From Hamadaea flava (lineage in GTDB: Bacteria; Actinomycetota; Actinomycetes; Mycobacteriales; Micromonosporaceae): 64,000 nucleotides of DNA. This document shows positions 42,472 to 50,964 of this stretch, in pieces. The position numbers were made by a program, and so were the translations under genes. Location: NCBI RefSeq assembly GCF_024172085.1, contig NZ_JAMZDZ010000001.1:868001-932000 (forward strand). The letters are read 5' to 3'. The first letter of the stretch is position 1. Each line of letters begins with the position of its first letter. The notes below the pieces were generated by a model that was not told where the DNA came from, searched no databases, and saw only the letters and a list, made by a program, of their open reading frames with translations.

Positions 42472-45400
42472 TCAGCCCACGAGCAGGTAGCTCGACCCGA
42501 TGGTCGAGGTCCCGTCGCTGTAGCTGAGCTTGCCGAGGTAGCGGACGCCCGCCGTCAGGCCGGTCCAGGAGACCGTCAGCGACGTCGCGCCGCCGACCGT
42601 GACCGTCTGGCTCGCGGGCGACACGGTCGCGTTGCCCGCCGAGGTGGTGCCGAGCGTCCAGCCGTTCAGCTTGACGTCCAGCGGGCCGGACGCCGAACCG
42701 AACAGCACGACGTAGATGTCGTACGTGCCCGGGTTCAGGATCATCGTCTCGTTGGCATCGCCGCCGGCGCTGAGCGTCACCTCGTTCGCCGTCCCCGCCG
42801 CGTACGCGTAGAGGTCGGTGTCGGTGGCACCGGCGTAGTCCGCGTTGAACGTGGAGTAGCGGCCGATGGTGCCCGCCGGGACGGTGACCGTGAGCTTCGC
42901 CGTCCGGCTGCTGACCGCCGGGGCGGCGTCGTCGAACGAAGGACCGGCCGGGTCCAGCGTGTGGCTGGTGACGTCGGCCGGAACGAGACCGGCCAGCGTC
43001 GCGCTGAGTGTGCCGGCGAAGCCGGACTTCACCGGCACTGCCACGCTGCCGGCCGCCGTCGAACCGGTGATCTCCGGCGACACCGCCAGCGAGACCGGCT
43101 TGACCGCGATGGGGCTGCGGACCTTGTGCTTGCCGGTGCCGAACTCCTGCCAGGTCAGCGAGCCGAAGGCCCACTCACCGATCGCGGCGGTCGTCCGGGT
43201 GACGGTGACCGTGTAGCTCTTGGTCTTGCCGGGGCCCACCACGAGCAGCGGCGGGTTCACCTTGACCTTGAACCCGGCCGGGGCCGACACGACCGGCACG
43301 TAGACGCCCGCACGCTTGGTCACGTTGGTGACCGACCGCTTGATCGTCTGCGAGCCGGCGAGGTCGCCGACGGCGATGGACGGGTAGTTCAGGTCGCTCG
43401 GGTCGACCGTCGGGTAGCTCGCGCAGAACGACGGGTCGGTGATGAGCTGGAACTGACCCAGGGCGCAGCCGTACGCGATCCAGTCGGTCGGCGTCGAGTC
43501 GTACACCAGGCCCGGGTCGAATGCCGGAGCCGGGGTCACGTGGCCCGAACCGAAGTTCAGCGGCGTCGCGTCGCCGAACGCCCACTGGATCGGCTTGCCC
43601 TGGTTGTCCTTGGTGCTCGCCGTGGTCATCAGGGCCGACTTGACCGCCATCGGCGACCAGTCGGGGTGCTTGGCGATCAGCAGCGCCGCGATGCCCGCGA
43701 TGTGCGGCGAGGACATCGAGGTGCCCGAGTAGGTCGCGAAGCTGTTCCCGTAGTTGGCCGCGGTCGGCGCCACCGAGGCGACGACGTCGACGCCCGGCGC
43801 GGTGATGTCCGGCTTGAGCAGGTCGCCGTTACCGGCGATGGCCGGTCCGTACGACGAGAATCCGGCCATCTGCGGAGCCCGCACCTTGGTGGTGTCGACC
43901 ACGCTGATGCTCGCCGTCGCGCCCGCCGTCTGGGCGTACGCCCGGACCGCCGCGCCCGCCGTCGAGTCGAGGTGCACCGTCGGCAGGAAGTGGTCGTCGC
44001 CGTTCAGCGACTGCGCTGCCGAGGTGTTGGTGAGGACGACGCCGACGCCGCCCGCGTTCTTCACGGCGAGGCTCTTCTCGACCCGGGCGTTGCCGCCCCG
44101 GTCGCAGACCACGATCTTGCCGGCCGTGAGCGCGGGGTCGAGGGTGCCGACGTAGCACAGCTGGGCCTGGGTCGGATCCGCGTCGGCCCTCTTCACCGCC
44201 GACGAGTAGACCAGTGGCGACGAGGCGACCGCGGCCGGGATGGTGCCGATGCCCTTGTAGGTCGAACCGTTGCCCAGCGTGACCGACTTCGAGTTGCCCC
44301 GGTCGTGGGTGCTGGCCGCGACGGTGGTGATCCACGGGTCGTTGTGCGCGACGCTGCTCTCGCCGATCGTGTCGCCGTCGTTGCCGGCCGAGGCCGAGAC
44401 GAAGACGCCCGCCGCGGCAGCGTTGAAGAACGCGATTTCGGCACCGGCCACGATGTACGCCGACGAGCCGGAGATCGAGTAGTTGATGACGTCCACACCG
44501 TCCGCGGTGGCCTGCTCGATCGCGGCCACCAGGTCGATCTCCTGGCCGTGGCCGGAGCCGTCGGAACCCTGCCACAGCGCCTTGTACATCGCGAGGCGGG
44601 CGGCCGGGGCCATGCCGCTGATGCTGCCGACCTCGTTGCCGCCGATGGTGGCCGGTACGCCGAAGTCGCCCGCCGCCGTCGACGAGGTGTGCGAGCCGTG
44701 GCCGCCGTAGTCACGCGGCGAGTCGAACTCGAAGTCCTCGATCTCCGGGAAGCCGGCACGGTAGTACCGCGCGCCGATCAGCTTGTTGTTGCAGGGCACC
44801 GGAGCCTCGACGCCCGAGTCGCAGGTGCCGTGCCACTTCGCCGCGATCGCCTTGGCGTCCGGGCGGGGCTCGGACAGCGCCGCGAACGACGCGCTCTCCG
44901 GCCAGATGCCGGAGTCGATGACGCCCACGATGACGCCCTCGCCGGCCCGCTTGTCGCCGTGGAACTGCTGGTTCCACACGCCGTTCTTCCCGGTGAGGCC
45001 GAGGAAGTCCCGCGTCGTGGTGGTGTCGGCGGTGTAGGTCTGGCTCTCCCAGAGCTTCTTGATGCCCGAGGTCTTCGCCAGCTTCTGCGCCTCGACGGCG
45101 GTCAGCCGGACCGCGAAGCCGTTGAAGGTCACACCGTAGTCATAGGTCTTCGACGTCGGGTTGATGCCCGCAGCGCGCAAAGCCTTGTCGTGCTTGCTCG
45201 TCAGATAGTTCCGGTACGCCGTCGCACCGCTCGAGTGCGCGTCCAGCCGCTTGCCCTGCGTCGTGCGGGTGGCGGTGTAGCCCGAGACCTTGCCGTCGTA
45301 CGTCGCGACCGGAGCGTCGATCGCCTGCACGATGTAGAGCTTGGTCTGCTGCGCCGAGCCGGCGGCGACGGCCTGCGTACTGCTGCCGGCTATCAAGCCA

Positions 45401-45474
45401 CTGGCAACGAGGGCGAGTGCCGCGAGGGCCGCCGTCGCAGGCGCGCGCCGGCCCTTCGGCCGGAGTGCGTTCAT
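42472..45474 (-). CDS. Secreted S8 family serine peptidase (cucumisin/pyrolysin-like subtilase)
   Basis: 1000 aa from ATG 45474 (GAGAGGAAA upstream). Signal peptide at residues 1-38 (AALAALALVASGLIAGSS..AVAA), then an inhibitor I9 propeptide at about 43-150. The catalytic domain has Asp187 (VIDSGIW), His259 (GGHGSHT), oxyanion Asn365 (SASAGNDG) and Ser586 (GTSMSSPH). A PA domain is inserted at about 430-530 (IVVCDRGGNARVEKSLAV). A C-terminal Fn3-like domain (LNYPSIAVGDLAG, TRTVTNV-like) and a further beta domain follow. Domain order is that of plant cucumisin-type and actinobacterial subtilases. Likely an extracellular protein-degrading enzyme. Ends near two direct repeats. Confidence 0.93.
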   Translation of the reverse strand: MNALRPKGRRAPATAALAALALVASGLIAGSSTQAVAAGSAQQTKLYIVQAIDAPVATYDGKVSGYTATRTTQGKRLDAHSSGATAYRNYLTSKHDKALRAAGINPTSKTYDYGVTFNGFAVRLTAVEAQKLAKTSGIKKLWESQTYTADTTTTRDFLGLTGKNGVWNQQFHGDKRAGEGVIVGVIDSGIWPESASFAALSEPRPDAKAIAAKWHGTCDSGVEAPVPCNNKLIGARYYRAGFPEIEDFEFDSPRDYGGHGSHTSSTAAGDFGVPATIGGNEVGSISGMAPAARLAMYKALWQGSDGSGHGQEIDLVAAIEQATADGVDVINYSISGSSAYIVAGAEIAFFNAAAAGVFVSASAGNDGDTIGESSVAHNDPWITTVAASTHDRGNSKSVTLGNGSTYKGIGTIPAAVASSPLVYSSAVKRADADPTQAQLCYVGTLDPALTAGKIVVCDRGGNARVEKSLAVKNAGGVGVVLTNTSAAQSLNGDDHFLPTVHLDSTAGAAVRAYAQTAGATASISVVDTTKVRAPQMAGFSSYGPAIAGNGDLLKPDITAPGVDVVASVAPTAANYGNSFATYSGTSMSSPHIAGIAALLIAKHPDWSPMAVKSALMTTASTKDNQGKPIQWAFGDATPLNFGSGHVTPAPAFDPGLVYDSTPTDWIAYGCALGQFQLITDPSFCASYPTVDPSDLNYPSIAVGDLAGSQTIKRSVTNVTKRAGVYVPVVSAPAGFKVKVNPPLLVVGPGKTKSYTVTVTRTTAAIGEWAFGSLTWQEFGTGKHKVRSPIAVKPVSLAVSPEITGSTAAGSVAVPVKSGFAGTLSATLAGLVPADVTSHTLDPAGPSFDDAAPAVSSRTAKLTVTVPAGTIGRYSTFNADYAGATDTDLYAYAAGTANEVTLSAGGDANETMILNPGTYDIYVVLFGSASGPLDVKLNGWTLGTTSAGNATVSPASQTVTVGGATSLTVSWTGLTAGVRYLGKLSYSDGTSTIGSSYLLVG

Positions 45475-45678
45475 GGGGGTTTCCTCTCCAGTAGGCGAAC
45501 CGTGATCGTGAACGGTCCACATGGTTCCGGAGCGTATGACTCGGAGGTACGACACCTACTCACCTGATCGACTACACACGGCGGACCGTTCGGCGGAGCC
45601 AACGCATTTGGTGTGGACGATGTCGTTCGCCATTCGATCGCGAGCTGTGGAATGACAGACTTGTCATCGCCTTCGGGG
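45475..45678. promoter_or_regulatory. Promoter region of the subtilase gene with a 16-bp palindrome
   Basis: 204 bp between the ABC-2 permease stop and the protease start. It contains the perfect inverted repeat ATGACA-gact-TGTCAT (45652-45667), 12 bp after the permease stop, and a looser repeat GTTCACGATCACGGTTC near the protease start. Either may be an operator. No -10/-35 could be assigned with confidence. Confidence 0.4.
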
Positions 45679-47085
45679 TCAGATCACCATGTTCACCACC
45701 GCGTACCAGAGAGCCAGGTAGAGCACCTGAAACGGGCGCTGCGACCGGGTCACCGACCCCAGCGACCAGGCCAGTGAAGGGATCGCCACGACGCAGCCCA
45801 CCCAGATCGCCAGGCTGAGCAGCGAACCGGCGAGCACCCACCGGAGCATCGGGCCGAGACCCAGGGCCGCAGTGAAGAGCACCCCGGCCGTCCATTCCGC
45901 CGCTGCTCGCCGCGCCGGCCCCGGGTACGCCCCCAGCAGCCCCGCCACCGAGGACTCGTGCCGGAACGCCCCGAGCCGGGACCACACCAGCACCGGCCAC
46001 ACCCAGACGACGGGCAGCAACGCCGGTGCCGCCAGGCCGCAGAGCGCCAGTCCAGCCGCGACCAGCCACCACCATCCCGACGTGTGCCGGGCCAGCACCC
46101 GCGCCTCCCCGCTGACGAGGCCGGCGAACCGGGATCCTCGAACCACCGCGGTGACCGGCCGGTGACCGAGTCCAGCGCCGGCCGTCGGCTCGACCGAGCT
46201 GGTCGCACCTCGTTTCCTGGCCGGTGGGCGCGTGTCGAACCGGTGGAACCACAGTGCGGGCACCACTGCCACGCCGACCGACAGGAGCGTCAGCACCAGC
46301 CGATCGGCGATGAACCCGGTCGTCAGCTGCATCCCGGACCAGGTGAAGGTACGCAGTGGATCGTCGAGGTACATGAAGCCGACGCTGAACTCGGTGACGC
46401 GTACGCCCATCGCGGTGAGGTCGGCCCGCATCGACTCGGCGAGCGCCTGCCCGCCCAGTCCGCCGAGCGGGGCCGCCCCGCCCTGCCCGGCGAGCGCTCC
46501 CAGCGAGGCGGTGAAGAACCACACCACGGTGCCGAAGCCGCCCCGCAATGGCCGGATCGTCTCGAACACCACGGCCAGCGCGGCGGTGATCGCCAGGACC
46601 GGCACGGTCAGCAGCAGAAACGGAGTGAGCAGCCCGATCGGGTCGATGGCACGGGACTCGCCGCGAATCAATTGGAGCGCCGCCGCGGAGGCGGCGAGGA
46701 CACCGGTCATCGAGCCGAGCACCAAGACGTTGCTCAGGAACTTGCCGAGCACGTACGCCCACCCCGTGATCGGCGTCGCCGCCAGCACCTGACCGACCCC
46801 GGTCGCCTCGTCGCGAGTGACCGAGCCCCGGATGGCGAAGAAGCCGCCGATCATCAGCCACATCGACGCGGCCAGCGCCGCCACCGCACCGACATACGCG
46901 CTGGTGTAGACGCCCCGATAGGCTCCGGCGTTGACGATGACCCAGTGCGCGTCCCGGGCCGGCAGCGCCAGCCAGGCCAACGCGACCGCGCCCAGCAACA
47001 CGACCAGGTACGCCGGTCGCCGCGACCGCTCCCGGAAGTCCGCCCTGGCCAACGCGACGATCGCCCGCAGACCTCGCGCGCTCAC
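45679..47085 (-). CDS. ABC-2 type transporter permease
   Basis: 468 aa from GTG 47085. About ten hydrophobic segments lie in two blocks: residues 15-45, 58-80, 110-135, 145-170, 180-200 and 260-285, then 335-365, 375-400 and 405-465. A cytoplasmic loop falls between them. This is the membrane subunit of an exporter of the YhaP/NatB-like kind. GTG 47085 overlaps the stop of the ATPase gene by 4 nt, so the two form one transporter. The substrate is unknown. The divergent two-component system next to it is a plausible regulator, as in many actinobacterial bacitracin- or stress-type pairs, but this is inference. Confidence 0.85.
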   Translation of the reverse strand: MSARGLRAIVALARADFRERSRRPAYLVVLLGAVALAWLALPARDAHWVIVNAGAYRGVYTSAYVGAVAALAASMWLMIGGFFAIRGSVTRDEATGVGQVLAATPITGWAYVLGKFLSNVLVLGSMTGVLAASAAALQLIRGESRAIDPIGLLTPFLLLTVPVLAITAALAVVFETIRPLRGGFGTVVWFFTASLGALAGQGGAAPLGGLGGQALAESMRADLTAMGVRVTEFSVGFMYLDDPLRTFTWSGMQLTTGFIADRLVLTLLSVGVAVVPALWFHRFDTRPPARKRGATSSVEPTAGAGLGHRPVTAVVRGSRFAGLVSGEARVLARHTSGWWWLVAAGLALCGLAAPALLPVVWVWPVLVWSRLGAFRHESSVAGLLGAYPGPARRAAAEWTAGVLFTAALGLGPMLRWVLAGSLLSLAIWVGCVVAIPSLAWSLGSVTRSQRPFQVLYLALWYAVVNMVI

Positions 47086-47948
47086 CGGCCCGCCGCCACG
47101 AGCCCGAGGTACGCGTCCTCCAGCTCCGGCGCGACCGGCTGCGCGTCGGCGACCGGCGGCTCGAAGGCGAACACCCGGGCACGCATCGCGTCCCCGGTCC
47201 GCAGTACCCGACTGACCGCGTGCCTGCTTTGCAGATGCGCGACGTGTTCCGGGCGGACGGTCACCTCCCACACGCGGCCCTTGGCCGCCTGGAGCAGCGC
47301 GTCGAGGGTGCCCCGGTAGCGCAAGCGCCCGCCGGAGACGACCGCCACCTCGCTCGCGATCGCCTCGATGTCGCTGACGATGTGCGTCGACAGCAGCACG
47401 AGCCGGTCGGTCGCCAGATCGCTGAGCAGGTTGCGGAACCGCATCCGCTCCTCGGGGTCGAGGCCGGCGGTCGGCTCGTCGACGATGAGCACCTGTGGAT
47501 CGGCCAGCAGGGTCTGGGCGATCCCGACGCGGCGCAGCATGCCGCCGGAGTAGCCGCCCAGCGGCCGCTTGGCCGCCTCGGTCAGGTTGACCAGCTCGAG
47601 CAGTTCGTCGATCCGGGCCCGGGCCGAACGCGCCGACAAGCCTTTCACCGCCGCCAGGTACGCGAGGAACTCCCGCGCGGTGAGGTGGGTGTAGACCCCG
47701 AAGTCCTGCGGCAGGTATCCGAGCGCCCGGCGCAGCAGTTCGGGTTTCGCCGTCGCGTCCACCCCGTGAAAGAGGACGCGCCCGCTGGTCGGGCGGGTGA
47801 CCGTGGCCGCGATGCGCATCAGGGTGGACTTGCCCGCGCCGTTCGGGCCGAGCAGGCCGACCAGCCCGGGGCCGAACCGCAGGGTGAGGCGGTCCACGGC
47901 CCGTTTGCCGCCCGGATACACCTTGGTGATCTCATCGAGTTCCAGCAC
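47082..47948 (-). CDS. ABC transporter ATP-binding protein (ABC-2 exporter)
   Basis: 288 aa. Walker A GPNGAGKSTL (about residue 34) and Q-loop LGYLPQDFGVY. The signature is GGYSGGMLRRVG, Walker B LIVDEPTAGLDPEER and switch His LLSTHIV. A C-terminal extension of about 80 residues (VWEVTVRPEHVAHLQ...) is typical of this exporter subgroup. Coupled by GTGA overlap to the permease gene downstream. ATG 47948. Divergent from the histidine kinase gene, with a 110-bp shared promoter region containing the palindrome TAGGCCTA (48016-48023). Confidence 0.92.
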   Translation of the reverse strand: MLELDEITKVYPGGKRAVDRLTLRFGPGLVGLLGPNGAGKSTLMRIAATVTRPTSGRVLFHGVDATAKPELLRRALGYLPQDFGVYTHLTAREFLAYLAAVKGLSARSARARIDELLELVNLTEAAKRPLGGYSGGMLRRVGIAQTLLADPQVLIVDEPTAGLDPEERMRFRNLLSDLATDRLVLLSTHIVSDIEAIASEVAVVSGGRLRYRGTLDALLQAAKGRVWEVTVRPEHVAHLQSRHAVSRVLRTGDAMRARVFAFEPPVADAQPVAPELEDAYLGLVAAGR

Positions 47949-48058
47949 GTGCTCCAGCCGACCATTCCGGCCCGGCTCCGTGCACTACGTCCAAGGGGCG
48001 TCTGGAAGGTATGGCTAGGCCTACTGTGCCTGGTCTTCGGCCGCGCTAGGTTGATCAG

Positions 48059-49300
48059 GTGCCTCGGCTTGGCGGCCGGCGTGGGCTGCGATGGTGGCCC
48101 CGTGCGCTGGCCTATCTCGTCTCGTCGCCACCGGTGATGTTCACCGTCGCGGTGCCGATGGGCGTACTCGCGCTGCCGTGGCTTCTGTTGACCAGCGACG
48201 TGGGCCGGGCCTCCTTCGCCCGGACCGTCCTCCTGGGGCTGGCCGGGCTGCTGCTCGTCGCCGGGCTCGGCCCGCCGCTCGCCCGCGTGATCGCCGCGTT
48301 CGAACGATGGCGGCTCCGGCTGGCCGACCCCCGGCCGCTGCCGTCCCCGCGATCCGGCCCGGCCCGGCTGCCGTGGCTCGATCCGGTGGCATGGCGCGAG
48401 TTCGCGTACGCGATCCTCCTGGTCACCGTCCTGCCCGCGCTCTACCTGCTGACCTCGATGTCGGTGCTGCTCGCGCTGCTGTGGATCGTCGCACCGCTGC
48501 TGGCCGCCGACCAGCCGGTGTCGCTCGGCTTCAGCGAGGTCGGCAGCGCCGCCGAAGCCGTCCCCTACACGGTCGCCGGAGTGATCCTGCTGCCGGTGAC
48601 GGCGTACCTGTTCCTGATCCTGGCCGACGGCCACGTCGCGCTGGCCCAGGCGCTGCTCGGTGGCGATCCCCGAGATCAGCTCGTCGAGATCGCCCGCTCC
48701 CGGTCCAGGCTGGCCGACGCGTTCGAGGCCGAACGCCGCCGGATCGAACGCGACCTGCACGACGGCGCCCAGCAGCGCCTGATCGGCCTGACCCTGCAGC
48801 TGGGCCTGGCCCGGCACGACCTACCCGCCGACTCAGCGGCCGGGCAGGCTGTCGCCGCCGCTCACGAGCAGGCCAAACAGCTCATGGTGGAGCTGCGGGA
48901 ACTCATCCAGGGCATCCGGCCGCAGATCCTCACCGACCGGGGTCTGCCCGCCGCGCTTCGCGAACTCGCCGACCGCTCCCCCATCGGCGTACGCGTCATC
49001 GCCGCCGTGCCGAACCGGCTCCCGGCGCAGGTGGAGGCGACGGCGTACTTCGTCGCCGCCGAAGCGCTCGCCAACGTCGCCAAACACTCCGGCGCCACCC
49101 GGGCCGACGTCGAGGCGACCGTCTGCAATGGACTTCTGACGATCGCCGTCACCGACGACGGTTCAGGCGGAGCCGACCCCGCCGGCGGCAGCGGCCTGAC
49201 CGGGCTCGCCGACCGTGTCGGCGCGATCGACGGCACCACGCTGCTGTCCAGCCCAGCCGGTGGCCCGACTGTGCTGAAGGCGGAGATCCCGTGCGCCTGA
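48059..49300 (+). CDS. Sensor histidine kinase (NarL type)
   Basis: 413 aa from GTG 48059. N-terminal membrane sensor with hydrophobic segments at about residues 18-40, 50-75, 115-150 and 178-200, then a HisKA_3 domain. The phospho-accepting His is in RRIERDLHDGAQQRLIGLTLQL, and the HATPase domain has EALANVAKHS (N box), VTDDGSGGAD (G1) and GSGLTGLADRV (G2). No recognisable extracellular ligand domain. The response regulator starts 10 nt before its stop. It is divergent from the ABC-2 exporter, a common arrangement for sensing an exported or toxic compound. Confidence 0.9.
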   Translation: MPRLGGRRGLRWWPRALAYLVSSPPVMFTVAVPMGVLALPWLLLTSDVGRASFARTVLLGLAGLLLVAGLGPPLARVIAAFERWRLRLADPRPLPSPRSGPARLPWLDPVAWREFAYAILLVTVLPALYLLTSMSVLLALLWIVAPLLAADQPVSLGFSEVGSAAEAVPYTVAGVILLPVTAYLFLILADGHVALAQALLGGDPRDQLVEIARSRSRLADAFEAERRRIERDLHDGAQQRLIGLTLQLGLARHDLPADSAAGQAVAAAHEQAKQLMVELRELIQGIRPQILTDRGLPAALRELADRSPIGVRVIAAVPNRLPAQVEATAYFVAAEALANVAKHSGATRADVEATVCNGLLTIAVTDDGSGGADPAGGSGLTGLADRVGAIDGTTLLSSPAGGPTVLKAEIPCA

Positions 49301-49977
49301 CCGACTCCGTGCCTACCGAGCCTGGCCGCGTCCGGGTGGCGCTCGCCGAGGACGGCGTACTGCTGCGGGAAGGTCTGGCCGGTCTGCTCACCCGCTTCGG
49401 CTTCACCGTCGTCGCAGCGGTCGGCGACGCCCCGTCACTGCTCTCCGCGTACGCCGCCGAGCAGCCGGACCTCGTGGTCACCGACATCCGCATGCCGCCC
49501 GGCTACACCGATGAAGGGCTGCGCGCCGCGTTGGAACTGCGCCGCCGGAACCCCGCCCCGGCCGTCGCCGTCCTCAGCCAATACGTCCAGCACTCCTTCG
49601 CCGCCGAACTGCTCGAGTCCGGCAGCGGCCGGGGCGTCGGCTACCTGCTGAAGGACCGCATCGTCGACGTCGAAGAATTCGCCGCGACCTTGCACCAGAT
49701 CGCGTCCGGCGGCACCGTCGTCGACCCCCAGGTCGTCCGGCAACTGCTCCAACGGCATCGCGACCCGCTGTCGCGGCTGTCGCCCCGCGAAAGCGAAGTC
49801 CTCGCCCTGCTGGCCGAAGGCCACTCGAACGCGGCGATCGCCCGGCGGCTGGTGGTGACCGAGGCGGCCGTCGGCAAACACGTCGGCAACATCTTCGCCA
49901 AGCTCGACCTGCCGCCGGCCGACGACACCAACCGACGGGTGCTGGCCGTGCTGACCTACCTCAACGCCGACGCCTAA
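49291..49977 (+). CDS. LuxR/NarL-family response regulator
   Basis: 228 aa from GTG 49291 (GGAG five bases upstream; 10-nt overlap with the kinase). Receiver domain with acidic pocket VALAEDG, phospho-Asp in VVTDIRMPP (about residue 60) and Lys in GYLLKDRIVD. C-terminal HTH: LSPRESEVLALLAEGHSNAAIARRLVVTEAAVGKHVGNIFAKL. Partner of the kinase at 48059. The stop is followed within 15 bp by a pentanucleotide microsatellite. Confidence 0.92.
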   Translation: MRLTDSVPTEPGRVRVALAEDGVLLREGLAGLLTRFGFTVVAAVGDAPSLLSAYAAEQPDLVVTDIRMPPGYTDEGLRAALELRRRNPAPAVAVLSQYVQHSFAAELLESGSGRGVGYLLKDRIVDVEEFAATLHQIASGGTVVDPQVVRQLLQRHRDPLSRLSPRESEVLALLAEGHSNAAIARRLVVTEAAVGKHVGNIFAKLDLPPADDTNRRVLAVLTYLNADA

Positions 49978-49990
49978 CTCACGCACTGCC

Positions 49991-50149
49991 CCGAACCGCA
50001 CCGCCCCGAACCGCCCCGAACCGCACCGCCCCGAACCGCACTGCCCCGAACCGCACCGCGCCGCACCGCACCGCACCGCACCGCACCGAACCGAACCGAA
50101 CCGAACCGAACCGAACCGAACCGAACCGAACCGCACCGCACCGAACCGC
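49991..50149. repeat. Pentanucleotide microsatellite (CCGAA/CCGCA)
   Basis: About 160 bp made of five-base units: a mixed segment, then five pure CCGCA (50061-50085), then nine pure CCGAA (50086-50130), then two CCGCA and one CCGAA. It fills half of the 324-bp gap between two convergent response regulator genes; the other half holds a family-A palindrome. No gene is supported; the open frame across it is a repeat artefact. Confidence 0.92.
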
Positions 50150-50210
50150 GATGCACCACGCCCATCACGCCAGCGCAGCGCACCTGCGCCACCCGCTCCG
50201 CCATCCCCAC

Positions 50211-50267
50211 CAGATCACGGATCTGAGTCGAATCACAGCCCAAGATTCGACCCATATCCCTGATCCA
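50211..50267. repeat. Palindromic element family A, copy 3 (intergenic)
   Basis: On the minus strand it begins GGATCAGGGATATGGGTCGA, the fullest left arm of the family. It pairs imperfectly with GATTCGAC and ATCCGTGATCT on the other side. It lies 34 bp downstream of the stop of the leftward response regulator. Confidence 0.82.
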
Positions 50268-50301
50268 CCGCTAACGCCCAGCGCCGAGCGGAGCGCAAAC
50301 C

Positions 50302-50964
50302 TCAGCGGCGGCGAGGAGTGATCAACCCCGACTCGTACGCCCACACGACGAGCTGCGCCCGATCCCGGCAGTGCAGCTTCATCATCGCCCGGTTGACGTG
50401 GGTCTTCGCGGTCAACGGGCTGATCACCATCCGCTCGGCGATCTCGTCGTTGCTGAGTCCCCGGGCGACGAGTTCGACGATCTCCTGCTCGCGGGCGGTC
50501 AGCACCTCACGTCCGGCGGCTGGGTCGGCGCCCGGTGGTCCGGCGACGAATTCGCTGATCAGCGTACGCGTGATCGCCGGGGCCAACAGCGCGTCCCCTC
50601 GGGACACGACCGCGATCGCCTGCAGGAGTTCGGCCGGATCGGAGTCCTTGAGGAGGAACCCGCTCGCCCCGGCGCGCAGGGCAGCGAAGACGTACGAGTC
50701 CAGCCCGTAGTTGGTCAGGATCAGCACGCGTACGCCGCTCAGCCGGGGATCGGCGGCGATGCGCCGGGTCGCCTCGATGCCGTCGAGACCTGGCATCTGG
50801 ACGTCCATCAGCACGACGTCCGGGTGTAGCCGGGTGGCTTCGGCGACCGCTGCCGCACCGTCGGCGGCTTCCCCGACGACTTCAAGGTCGTCTTCGGCGT
50901 CGAGCAGCGCCCGGAATCCGGCCCGCATCAGCGCCTGATCGTCCGCCAGCAGGACTTTGATCAT
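50302..50964 (-). CDS. LuxR/NarL-family response regulator
   Basis: 220 aa. Receiver domain with LLADDQALMRAGF, phospho-Asp54 in VVLMDVQMPGLDG, Thr in LILTNYG and Lys in GFLLKDSDP. HTH region LTAREQEIVELVARGLSNDEIAERMVISPLTAKTHVNRAMMKL. ATG 50964 overlaps the stop of the kinase gene by 4 nt. The kinase at 50961-52349 is its partner. Target genes are not evident. Confidence 0.93.
   Translation of the reverse strand: MIKVLLADDQALMRAGFRALLDAEDDLEVVGEAADGAAAVAEATRLHPDVVLMDVQMPGLDGIEATRRIAADPRLSGVRVLILTNYGLDSYVFAALRAGASGFLLKDSDPAELLQAIAVVSRGDALLAPAITRTLISEFVAGPPGADPAAGREVLTAREQEIVELVARGLSNDEIAERMVISPLTAKTHVNRAMMKLHCRDRAQLVVWAYESGLITPRRR

Noticed and set aside
42018-42490. Open frames on both strands through the minisatellite (Arg/Thr/Pro repeats)
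   Set aside because: They arise from the 29-bp repeat, whose period is not a multiple of three, and have no start context or domain.
45490-45520. Possible fourth family B palindrome near the subtilase start (GATCACGGTT)
   Set aside because: Only ten bases match, and there is no long inverted arm or TACGC core.
42961-45567. Long plus-strand open frame opposite the subtilase
   Set aside because: The subtilase on the minus strand has its complete catalytic triad and signal peptide; the plus frame is antisense.
49435-50255. Minus-strand frames with RFGSV/RCGAV repeats
   Set aside because: Translation of the pentanucleotide microsatellite and of the antisense of the response regulator; no independent support.
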